37,926 bases of DNA from Methanomassiliicoccales archaeon (lineage in GTDB: Archaea > Thermoplasmatota > Thermoplasmata > Methanomassiliicoccales > UBA472), in assembly GCA_038740345.1 (NCBI GenBank), contig JAVYMA010000017.1:1-37926 (forward strand), read 5' to 3'. Made by a program: the position numbers and the translations under genes. How positions within the stretch are numbered: position 1 is the stretch's first letter; each line of letters opens with the position of its first letter. Shown piece after piece: positions 8,102 through 16,900 of this stretch. The notes beneath the pieces are model-generated. The model worked only from the letters and a program-made list of their open reading frames with translations, ran no database searches and was not told where the DNA came from.

Positions 8102-8665
8102 ATGAAATTCCCCGAAATTAGGGAAATTAAAAGGATGCGGAAGGCATTGGATATCACGCAAATAGAGTTATCTCGATTGACTTCTGTGTCGCAGAGTACT
8201 ATAGCGAAACTGGAGAATGGGAGAATCAATGCCTCATATGAAATCGTTGTCAGGATTTTTGAAGCATTAGAGGAAGAGGCAAATAGACGCAGAGCGGGTA
8301 GAAAGGCAATTGACGTATCCTCAAAAAAAATCATATCGATTCAAGCCGAGGATAAGGTTAAGCATGCAACAGAATTAATGCGGTCATCGGGATATTCACA
8401 GCTACCAGTGTTCGATGGTGATAAACCAGTAGGGAGCATAAGTGAATATAATATTCTAGCCCTTTTACGTGATGGAAGTAGTCTAGAATCGATTTCCGAA
8501 CTACCCGTCAGAAGCGTTATGGCCGAGGGGTTTCCGATTGTAAACGAGGATACTCCATTAGAAACGATTACCTCCATCCTTTCCAGTTCCAATGCAGTCC
8601 TAGTTGGAAAAAAAGGGAAGATCACTGGAATTATAACTTCTTCAGACGTCCTTAAGCTTCTATGA
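8102..8665 (+). CDS. HTH-CBS transcription regulator
   Basis: A 187-residue archaeal regulator. Residues about 8-58 are a Cro/C1-type helix-turn-helix (TQIELSRLTSVSQSTIAKLENG), and residues about 70-187 form a pair of CBS domains, which in other proteins bind adenosyl ligands such as AMP, ATP or SAM. Its gene faces away from S-adenosylmethionine synthetase across 123 bases that hold a 12-bp direct repeat. Self-control and control of SAM synthesis, with an adenosyl ligand as signal, is an attractive but untested idea. No ribosome site is visible, and a TATA-like ATATTCATATA at 8071-8081 suggests a leaderless or nearly leaderless message. Confidence 0.88.
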   Translation: MKFPEIREIKRMRKALDITQIELSRLTSVSQSTIAKLENGRINASYEIVVRIFEALEEEANRRRAGRKAIDVSSKKIISIQAEDKVKHATELMRSSGYSQLPVFDGDKPVGSISEYNILALLRDGSSLESISELPVRSVMAEGFPIVNEDTPLETITSILSSSNAVLVGKKGKITGIITSSDVLKLL

Positions 8666-8845
8666 TTTAATTCAATGGTTAGAAAAATTCATTTGTGATC
8701 TCCCGTAGTAAATAAATACATTATTTTCAAAAGAGTAAATATTTGTAGCTTACTAGTTAAAATTTAATTAAATTAATTAAAAATACAAAATCCATAAATA
8801 GAAAATGAATTTAATTTTAAAACAATCGATTAGTTCGTATATCTC

Positions 8846-9781
8846 TTAATTAAAAACGCTTCTATTCCACTCCTCCTCAGGTGGGTTTATTTGAAGAGAT
8901 AACAAATCCTCAGCCGCGAAAACGATTGGAAATTCTTTCTTCGCTTCATTCACCAATGATTTTACATCATCATATCTATTGCTAAAATGATAGAGATATA
9001 ACATTTTCGCCTTTGCTTGGGCCGCAACTTTGCCAGCTTGCTGTGCGGTACTATGACCATATTCGTTTGCTTCATCTTCAAGGTCTGATGATAGGGTTGC
9101 TTCATGTATCATCAAGTCAGCATTTTTCGATGCTTCTATAAATTTGAGATTAGGTCTAGTATCCCCTGAAATAGAGATTTTTCTTCCTCTGCGCTTAGGA
9201 CCAATTACCATAGAAGGACTGATGGTCAAATCTCCGACACTTACCGTCTTGCCCTCTTGTAAAGCTCGAAAAGCTGGCCCCTCTGGTACGCCGAGATCTC
9301 TAGCTTTTTTTACATTAAATTTGCCAGGACGGGGTTCTTCTTCGAGAACGTATGAGAAGGCAGGAATTGTATGATCGGCTTGTATTGCCTTTACATCGTA
9401 ACCAGAAAAATGAATGCATTGATTATGAACTAATTCAAAAGCGGACACATCGAAACTGGGCTGGAAAAAACTCAAAGAAAGCGCTAAATCTAAAGCCTCT
9501 TTGATACCAGCCGGTCCGAAAATTCTTAGTTCCCTCTTACGTCCAAAAAAATTCATTGATTGAATAAGTCCTGGAAGACCAAGAAAATGATCCCCGTGAA
9601 AATGCGAAATGAATATATCCGTCACCCGCATGAAGGAGGCTGAAGAAAGCATAAATTGCCTCTGTGTCCCTTCACCACAATCAAAGAGTAGAATATCTGG
9701 ACCCATCTGGACTGCCACAGCAATAGGATTTCGTTGAGGAGTTGGTAAACTTCCTGCAGTTCCTAGGAAGATAATGCGCAC
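8846..9781 (-). CDS. rnz: Ribonuclease Z (tRNA 3' endonuclease)
   Basis: Zinc-dependent endonuclease that trims 3' trailers from precursor tRNAs. It is a metallo-beta-lactamase fold protein of 311 residues, the usual short-form length. The metal site HFHGDH spans residues 60-65, preceded by FDCGEGTQRQ, with SGDTRP and the EATL and GHST blocks downstream in the expected order. It lies 22 bases after an MFS carrier gene and is probably transcribed with it. The neighbour offers no clue to its role; the assignment rests on motifs. Confidence 0.95.
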   Translation of the reverse strand: MRIIFLGTAGSLPTPQRNPIAVAVQMGPDILLFDCGEGTQRQFMLSSASFMRVTDIFISHFHGDHFLGLPGLIQSMNFFGRKRELRIFGPAGIKEALDLALSLSFFQPSFDVSAFELVHNQCIHFSGYDVKAIQADHTIPAFSYVLEEEPRPGKFNVKKARDLGVPEGPAFRALQEGKTVSVGDLTISPSMVIGPKRRGRKISISGDTRPNLKFIEASKNADLMIHEATLSSDLEDEANEYGHSTAQQAGKVAAQAKAKMLYLYHFSNRYDDVKSLVNEAKKEFPIVFAAEDLLSLQINPPEEEWNRSVFN

Positions 9782-9803
9782 AATAGTCTCATATTAATTC
9801 AAT

Positions 9804-10895
9804 TTAATTAGTCTTGTCCACAAAGTGCCTAATCCATCTGTTGCCAAATAGGAAGATTGCAAGGCCTATTATAGCGACCGCTGTGGCAATATACATACAT
9901 CCTTTAAATCCAAAAAAGCCTGAAGCAAATCCTCCCAATAATGCCCCCATTATCGCCGAGATGCTCAATGCGGATTGGAGCAAACCAGCCGAAGTTCCCT
10001 TCTCCTCATTGCGTTCCATAATGTATTTTATTGAACCTACATACAGAGTAGACCATGCTAAAGCTATCATTATCTGGGATGGGATTATTTGCCAGTAAAC
10101 CTGTGCTAGAGTATAGGATGGAAATGTAACGATAGACATAATGAAACCAATCACAACCAAAGGTACCGCTTTGTATTTGTCAGTCATTTGCATAAAAAAA
10201 AATTGCCCTAGTGCATTAACGGCATAAATGGCTCCGATGAAGAGAGGACTCGCTCCTAAATCCGCCAAAAAAAGTGGATATATCACCCATATCATGTTCG
10301 CGCCGGTGTGGCGAAACATTATACTCAAATATACTGGGAAATTACGACGCAGGATATCTTTCGGAAAGAGTGGGACGTGGTGGATACTCTCTTTACCGAA
10401 TGGCAATTTGAGAGAGATTGCAAAAGCTATTAGCATCATGGCGGCACTGAATATGAAGATTTCAAGGTAGATTCCGATAATACCTGCGATTAATGTTCCT
10501 AGACCAAAACCCAAACTACCGTACGAAGAGAATTTTCCTATTTTCTTATCATTTTCATAAACATGTGCTAACAAAGCAGCTGGATAGATACCAGCGCACA
10601 TTCCGACTATTAAGCGTGAAACGGTCAAAGCAAATGTATTATAAGCGAAAATTTGAAGGAATAGAGCTATTGCGGCAAGTAATAAACCACTTTGTAAAAC
10701 TCTCTTACGACCATGTATGTCTGAAAAACGACCAAAAAAATACGATGAGACGAATATTGCGGCACTATAGCCTGCCACTAAAATTCCGATTTCCCAATTT
10801 GAAGCTCCAAATCCATCCCTTGCTAAATTAGGTATTAACAAAGATGCTGCTGAAAGGGAAGCACTAGAAAGCAGCTGGATGGTTGAAGGCTTCAT
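9804..10895 (-). CDS. Major facilitator superfamily transporter
   Basis: A 363-residue, roughly 12-helix inner-membrane carrier. The signature loop between helices 2 and 3 is present as GRFSDIHGRKR (about residues 55-65), and a central basic loop near 170-180 separates the two six-helix halves. The N-terminus is very short before helix 1, and the total is somewhat small for the family. The substrate cannot be told; drug or metabolite efflux (DHA1-like) is possible. It is upstream of and close to RNase Z. A second, unrelated MFS gene is at 29.4-30.6 kb. Confidence 0.85.
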   Translation of the reverse strand: MKPSTIQLLSSASLSAASLLIPNLARDGFGASNWEIGILVAGYSAAIFVSSYFFGRFSDIHGRKRVLQSGLLLAAIALFLQIFAYNTFALTVSRLIVGMCAGIYPAALLAHVYENDKKIGKFSSYGSLGFGLGTLIAGIIGIYLEIFIFSAAMMLIAFAISLKLPFGKESIHHVPLFPKDILRRNFPVYLSIMFRHTGANMIWVIYPLFLADLGASPLFIGAIYAVNALGQFFFMQMTDKYKAVPLVVIGFIMSIVTFPSYTLAQVYWQIIPSQIMIALAWSTLYVGSIKYIMERNEEKGTSAGLLQSALSISAIMGALLGGFASGFFGFKGCMYIATAVAIIGLAIFLFGNRWIRHFVDKTN

Positions 10896-10952
10896 TTCGG
10901 CGTCGATTCCGTTATCGATATTTAAAAATAGAGCATATGTAACGAAAATAGG

Positions 10953-11174
10953 TTAACGACCTAAAGAAGATAATATACGATTTTGCTTTGTTGCTTTTTT
11001 ATATTCTTTATAATGTTTCTTGCAGAGATGCGCTCGCCTTTCATTTTCTTCGATTGGAAGTTTGGCTTCCTTAGCCGCTGCTGCCGAGATTGATCTTTCC
11101 GCTTTGCCATCGCATCCTTTTATATTACATACATCTTGAGACTTTTCTTTACTTTTCCTCGCAGCCATAGACAT
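10953..11174 (-). CDS. Small putative zinc-binding protein
   Basis: A 73-residue basic protein with a likely metal site: C-x4-C at residues about 16-21 and C-x2-H (CKKH) near 51-54. A lysine-rich tail follows. This layout suits a small nucleic-acid- or ribosome-associated zinc finger, but I do not recognise a named family. AGGATGA lies just upstream of the ATG at 11174; an ATG two codons inside is an alternative. It lies 57 bases ahead of the MFS gene on the same strand. Confidence 0.65.
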   Translation of the reverse strand: MSMAARKSKEKSQDVCNIKGCDGKAERSISAAAAKEAKLPIEENERRAHLCKKHYKEYKKATKQNRILSSLGR

Positions 11175-11262
11175 TCATCCTGAAATCAAGATAAAAAATT
11201 TTGCATTTGAAAGGTTATTTATTTATAATATGAATTGTAAATTATAAAAGGGGTGAGTGGAA

Positions 11263-11679
11263 ATGACAAAGATTTCAAAGGTGTTGGTCGGAGTTGATGG
11301 TTCTGAGAATGCACTTAGGGCGGTGGAATTGGCGACACATATAGCTCGTGCTTTGGGTGCAAAATTAACATTATTAAACGTGATTGCACCATCTGAGGCA
11401 GCCTTATTCACCGGACGATCCTCTAGACCTCTGGAAGACAAAACTATGGGCGATGAAAGATTACAAAAAGCAGTAGAAACAGCAAGGCGCGCCGGTGTAG
11501 AGCATGAGACAATAGTAGAATTCGGCCATCCAGCCGATGTTATTGTCAAGATGGCGAAGGATTTCGATATGGTGGTAGTTGGTTCAAGAGGTTTAAGTGC
11601 AGTGGAGGGCTTTTTACTAGGAAGCGTGTCCAGTAAAGTATTACATCATTCCAAAGTGCCTGCCTTAGTCGTCCCCTGA
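11263..11679 (+). CDS. Universal stress protein, UspA family
   Basis: A single-domain universal stress protein of 138 residues. The first strand reads VLVGVDGSENALRAVE, and the nucleotide loop is present as VVGSRGLSAVEGFLLGSVSSKVLHHSKVPALVV in outline: G-x2-G-x9-G-(S/T), the ATP-binding type. Role: a cytoplasmic ATP-binding stress or signalling protein with an unknown partner. I chose ATG 11263 because GGGGTGA lies 6 bases upstream; the frame could open at GTG 11257 instead. TATA-like TTTATTTATAAT is near 11217-11229. Confidence 0.93.
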   Translation: MTKISKVLVGVDGSENALRAVELATHIARALGAKLTLLNVIAPSEAALFTGRSSRPLEDKTMGDERLQKAVETARRAGVEHETIVEFGHPADVIVKMAKDFDMVVVGSRGLSAVEGFLLGSVSSKVLHHSKVPALVVP

Positions 11680-11719
11680 AGCGAATAATGATAAACAATG
11701 TAGACGATAGAGGAGAGAA

Positions 11720-12367
11720 ATGGTAAAAGTAGCACCTTCTCTCCTATCGGCAGACTTCGGCTCGCTTGCTAGTGAGGTTAAAAAAGTTCAAAATGCTGGT
11801 GCAGATTGGATCCATATAGACGTTATGGATGGAGTTTTTGTTCCTAATATCACTATTGGTCCAACTGTGATAAAACACATTCGACCTCATGCAACGATAC
11901 CTTTCGATGTACATTTGATGATTGTAAAACCTGAAAATTTTATTGATCAATTCGCATCTGCAGGTGCAGACTTAATCACAGTGCACGTGGAAGCTACAAA
12001 AAATGTTGAGAAAGCGATTGATAGAATTCATTCATTAGGAAAAAGAGCGGGGCTTTCAATTAATCCTAATACATCATTAGAAGACGCTTTGCCATATCTA
12101 GACATGATTGACCTTATTTTGGTAATGACCGTCTATCCTGGTTTTGGAGGTCAAGCGTTTATAGAAGATTGTCTGCCCAAGATTTACAAGGTAAAAAAAG
12201 AAATACAAAATCGAGGACATAAAATTGAAATAGAGGTAGATGGAGGCATTAACTATTCAACCGGAAAAAGGGCTGTGGAAGCAGGTGCAACTGTTTTAGC
12301 AGCTGGAAGCGCTTTATTCAGCTCCAAGAATATGGCAGCTGAAATAGCGAGGTGGAAAGAACTATAA
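11720..12367 (+). CDS. rpe: Ribulose-phosphate 3-epimerase
   Basis: Interconverts ribulose 5-phosphate and xylulose 5-phosphate. It is a TIM barrel of 215 residues, the normal size. Diagnostic blocks are APSLLSADF, HIDVMDGVFVPN (metal and catalytic Asp), HLMI, VMTVYPGFGGQ and the second catalytic Asp in EVDGGIN. GGAGAGAA lies directly upstream of the ATG. The universal stress gene ends 40 bases earlier on the same strand and may share its transcript. In archaea this enzyme is less common than the RuMP route and may feed pentose supply with transketolase; none is seen here. Confidence 0.95.
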   Translation: MVKVAPSLLSADFGSLASEVKKVQNAGADWIHIDVMDGVFVPNITIGPTVIKHIRPHATIPFDVHLMIVKPENFIDQFASAGADLITVHVEATKNVEKAIDRIHSLGKRAGLSINPNTSLEDALPYLDMIDLILVMTVYPGFGGQAFIEDCLPKIYKVKKEIQNRGHKIEIEVDGGINYSTGKRAVEAGATVLAAGSALFSSKNMAAEIARWKEL

Positions 12368-12390
12368 TGACCTTAATTTAGAATTTAAAT

Positions 12391-12609
12391 ATGGAAAAGT
12401 TTCATAAACTGGGCTCCTCATTCGACGTCGAGTGCACTATGGAATTTAAAAGCGACAATATGATAATAATATTGGCAGTAGTTTTTCCGTTGCTGTTCTT
12501 GCTGGTTTCCCTGATTCTGGATGCGGGTATATGTATCATCCTACCACTTATTATTTGGGTAGGGGTGGCAGTTACTATGTTATATATACCAATGACTAAC
12601 GATGAATGA
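12391..12609 (+). CDS. Small putative two-helix membrane protein
   Basis: A 72-codon frame with two strongly hydrophobic segments (about residues 25-45 and 47-66) and a short polar tail. It starts 23 bases after rpe, with a TATA-like ATTTAAATAT just before the ATG; an inner ATG at 12439 would still keep both helices. I recognise no family. The hydrophobic pattern supports a real protein, but at this length in AT-rich DNA it could be chance. Its stop lies inside one arm of a 23-bp inverted repeat. Confidence 0.45.
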   Translation: MEKFHKLGSSFDVECTMEFKSDNMIIILAVVFPLLFLLVSLILDAGICIILPLIIWVGVAVTMLYIPMTNDE

Positions 12610-12737
12610 ATAAGCCATTTAAAGAGAGCGAGGAACTAAGCAATTTACACTTGATAATCATTTTTTCACTATAAACATATATGTTTTATCGAAATTAAAA
12701 ATAAATGAGCTAATTTTAAATGGCTTTATCATTCATC
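12601..12737. repeat. 23-bp inverted repeat pair (21/23 match), MITE-like or cruciform
   Basis: The arms are 12601-12623 and 12715-12737, with a 91-base spacer; the arms match at 21 of 23 positions, including a perfect core AAGCCATTTAAA. Near the centre is a second perfect palindrome, AAACATATATGTTT (12673-12686). No target-site duplication or transposase is visible. It could be a small mobile-element relic, or a termination or regulatory structure between the small membrane gene and FEN1. Confidence 0.6.
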
Positions 12738-12897
12738 ATAATGTCCCGTCAAACAATATAATCAGGTTCATTCTGTTCTCTTTTTCCTCTTACATTTTTT
12801 TAAAAAATATTATTTAAAATAATATATTAATAATTATTAAAAGCAATGAAAGGCCGATAGGTAAAGATTAATTCTTAAATGCTTTAATGATAAGATT

Positions 12898-13932
12898 ATG
12901 GGAGTTAACCTCTCTGATATAATTATGGGAAAGCAAATCGATCTAGAGGATCTTTCTGGCAGAAATCTAGCGATTGACGCTTATAATGCAATTTATCAGT
13001 TTTTAAGCGTAATACGTCAACCAGATGGTAAGCCTTTAATGGATCAAAAAGGTCGCATTACGTCGCATTTGGCTGGCCTCCTTTATCGTAATGCTCATTT
13101 AATCGAGAAAGGCATAAAGCCCGTATACGTTTTTGATGGTACTCCGCACCCTTTGAAATTTCGCACCATAGATGAGAGAAGCAAACGCCGAGCCAAAGCA
13201 AAAAAAGAATGGGAAGAAGCCCTTGAAAAAGGGGATTATGAAAAGGCATTCAGCAAAGCTACACAATCTTCACGCATTACAAATGAAATTGTGGAGAGTT
13301 CTCGCATCTTATTGTTCCATTTAGGAATACCTGTGGTTCAAGCTCCAGAAGAGGGGGAGGCCCAAGCTGCCTATATGGCGATAAGAGGGGATGTGTGGGC
13401 TGCCTGCTCCCAAGATTTTGATTCGTTATTGTTCGGTGCACCAAATCTAGTACGCAATCTCGCTATTGGAGGAAAGAAGCGGATTTCAGGAAGAGATCAG
13501 AATAAAGAGATCCCAATCGAAGTCGTCAATCTTAATGATGCGCTACAAAAATTGAATTTGACTCGTGAGCAATTGGTTGATCTTTGCATTTTAATGGGAA
13601 CGGACTTCAATGAAGGAGTGCTAGGAATAGGTCCTAAAAAAGGACTTAAGCTTATTCAAGAGCACAAAAATCTGGAAACGGTTTTAAAATTGTTACAGGT
13701 GGAAATAGAAAATTATAACGAGATTCGAGATATTTTTTTAAAATACGAGGTGATAACTGATTACAAATTAGAATGGCGTCCTCCGGATCGCGAAAAAGTA
13801 TTAAGTCTACTGCATGACGAGTATGACTTTTCTGAGGCAAGAGTTGAAAACGCGTTAAGAAGAATGAGTGGTAGCCAGTCAGTTAAATCCCCGACCTCTA
13901 TTCAATCACAGCGCTCTTTAGATATGTTTTAG
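12898..13932 (+). CDS. fen: Flap endonuclease 1
   Basis: Structure-specific nuclease that removes 5' flaps during Okazaki fragment maturation and base-excision repair. It has 344 residues, the archaeal norm. The metal-binding acids are all in place: D27, D80, E152, E154, D173, D175 and D236. The C-terminus ends in a PCNA-binding PIP box, QRSLDMF (338-344). The message is probably leaderless or short-leadered: no ribosome site is seen, and AT-rich promoter DNA precedes it. IleRS begins about 70 bases downstream on the same strand. Confidence 0.97.
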   Translation: MGVNLSDIIMGKQIDLEDLSGRNLAIDAYNAIYQFLSVIRQPDGKPLMDQKGRITSHLAGLLYRNAHLIEKGIKPVYVFDGTPHPLKFRTIDERSKRRAKAKKEWEEALEKGDYEKAFSKATQSSRITNEIVESSRILLFHLGIPVVQAPEEGEAQAAYMAIRGDVWAACSQDFDSLLFGAPNLVRNLAIGGKKRISGRDQNKEIPIEVVNLNDALQKLNLTREQLVDLCILMGTDFNEGVLGIGPKKGLKLIQEHKNLETVLKLLQVEIENYNEIRDIFLKYEVITDYKLEWRPPDREKVLSLLHDEYDFSEARVENALRRMSGSQSVKSPTSIQSQRSLDMF

Positions 13933-13997
13933 TTGAAATTGCAAAAAGTCAGCCAGGACCAGTTTGTTTTAAAAAGGAATTTGCATATAAGGCCACA

Positions 13998-16900
13998 GTG
14001 ACTGCGATGATAAAGCAGGTCCAAGCGAATTACAATCCTGTAGAGCTAGAGAGAAAGGTGCGAGAATACTGGCAAAAAACTGATGCCTATCGCAAAACTA
14101 AAGAGCTGCGCTCATCTTGTCCGAATTTCTACTTTGTTGACGGACCACCTTATACTACAGGGGCTATACATTTAGGTACTTCATGGAATAAAACGCTCAA
14201 GGACACTTACATTCGTTTTAAAAGGATGCAGAGATTCAATGTCCGAGACCAACCAGGCTATGATATGCATGGTCTGCCTATTGAGGTAAAAGTAGAGCAA
14301 AGTATTGGTGTTAAGACAAAGAAGGAGATCGAAGCTTATGGTATAGATCGTTTCGTCTCTACATGCAAATCATTCGCCTTAGAGTTCCAAAAACGCATGA
14401 CGGAACAGTTCAAGGAGCTGGGCGTATGGATGGATTGGGATAATCCATACTTGACCATAACCAGTTCTTATATCGAGGCTGCATGGTGGACCCTTAAGCG
14501 AGCGTATGATAAAGGTCTTCTCGCGCCATCAAATAGGGTTTTATCTTGGTGCCCACGCTGCGAAACGGCTTTAGCTGAGGCAGAAATCGAATATAGGGAT
14601 GAGAAAGATCCTTCCATTTATGTACGATTTCCTTTGAAAGAGGAAGAGGGGACATACCTTCTCATCTGGACTACAACTCCATGGACCCTTCCCGCAAACC
14701 TTGCAGTTGCAGCCCACCCAGATTTTCGTTACGCTAAAGTGAGATACATCGGAGCTAATGGCAGTGAAATTGTAATCGTTCTCGAATCTTTAGTAGAGCA
14801 GATTGGAACAATGGGGGGGTACGATGGTTATGAAATTTTAGATCTCATAGAAGGCGATGATCTAATTGGCGTGGAGTACATCCCCCCTTTTTATAATGAT
14901 GTGGAATATCAACGCCAAATTACTGGGAAATGGGTCCATAAGGTAATTCCATCGAATACAGTTGCAGCTGAGAATACAGGCTTGGTTCACATCGCACCGG
15001 GTCATGGTCCCGAGGATTTCGAGATGGGAAAGGAGTTCGGGCTAGAACCTTTTTGCCCAGTGGATGAAAGTGGGCGTTTTACTAAGGAACTCCCTCCGAG
15101 ATATGCTGGAATGAGTGTAAAGGAAGCGAATAAGCAAATTATTGAGGAATTGAAGAATCGAAATCTCATCTACTCAGTCGGGACTATTGTTCATCGTTAT
15201 GGTCATTGTTGGCGCTGTGATTCTGGTATAATCTATCGTAACACTACTCAATGGTTTCTTAAAATAACACAGATCAAAAAATTGATGTTGGAGGAAATCG
15301 ACAAGATACATTGGGTTCCAGATTGGGCTGGGTCTTCTCGGGAATATGATTGGACCATGAACGCCCGAGATTGGTGTATATCGCGACAGCGTTACTGGGG
15401 TATACCTCTTCCCGTATGGACTTGTAAATGTGGAGAATCAAAAGTTATCGGCTCAATTTCTGAATTGGAGAAGGGCGAAGGTTTCCGCAAAGAGATGGAG
15501 TTACACCGGCCTTGGATAGATGCAATAACTTTCAAATGTGAAAGTTGTGGCGGCCAAATGAAAAGAGTGCCAGACGTGCTTGATGTCTGGTTCGATTCGG
15601 GTGTGGCTACGTGGGCACAGCTTGGGTTCCCTCGCAGCAGGGTTGAGTTCGACCGCTGGTGGCCTTGCAAATGGATAACAGAGGCTCACGACCAGACTAG
15701 AGGATGGTTTTATTCCCAGCTTGCTGCTGGATGCATTGCTTTTGATCGTGCCCCTTATGAGACAGTGTTAATGCATGGTTGGGTATTGGACCCTAATGGT
15801 CAGCCGATGTCTAAATCTCGAGGAAACGTCATAGAGCCAGAAAAAGTGATTAAGGACTATGGAGCTGATGCGTTGCGCTTCTATTTAATGCGTACTAATG
15901 CACCTTGGGAAGATATCTCATTTCAATGGGATGGGGTAAAGAATGCACGAAAGACGCTGAATATCCTTTGGAATGTCGTAAATTTCGCTACTACTTATAT
16001 GAGTATAGATGCTTTTGATCCCAAAGCAATAAGTTTTGATTCCGTAAATCATGCCCTTCGACCCGAAGATCGATGGATGATATCCCGTACAGAAAAAATG
16101 AAGAATGAAGTCGGAAAATATCTCAACTCTCTCGAATTGCACAAAGCCTGTCGGGTAATTGAGGATTTCATATTAGAGGATCTATCACGTTGGTACATCA
16201 GATTAATCCGCGATCGAACTTGGTCTGAAAAGGGGGATGCGGATAAACTAGCGGCATACAAGGTCCTTTATGAATCTTTGATGGATTTAACTAAAATACT
16301 GGCTCCATTTTGCCCCCATATCAGTGAAGAAATATACCAACATTTAGATGGTTCATTGGAAACAGTGCACATGTTAGATTGGCCTATCGCCGACACCACT
16401 AAGTTGGATGAGAGACTAGAACAGGGCATGGTAAAGATTCAGGAGCTTGTTGAGATTATTAATAAAGAAAGACAGACTCGCGGTATTAAATTGCGTTGGC
16501 CCCTGAAGAGAATAATCATTCGCGCATCCAATAGTGAAAATTTAGAACTAATGAAGCAATTAGAGCCAATAATCCGATCACAAGCTAATGTTAAAAAGAT
16601 AGAATACGTCCCACCAGGGCAGGAATGGTCAGAAATCATACTTATCGCTGAACCTAATCCCAACGCTATTGGTAAGGTCTATAGGCAGTGGAGTTCAAAG
16701 ATAGCTGTACTGTTAAAATCGCGACCTGCCAAACAGATCCGCGATTGTATTGAGAAAGGTTCCTACTCGCTTGGTATAGAAGGTCAAATGATTAAAATCG
16801 AACCAAATATGGTGAGTTTCAAAAGTGTTCTGCCATCTAACGTGGTGAGTGCGACCTTCAGTGGTGGAGAATTATACATTGATTTTGAGATTACACAAGA

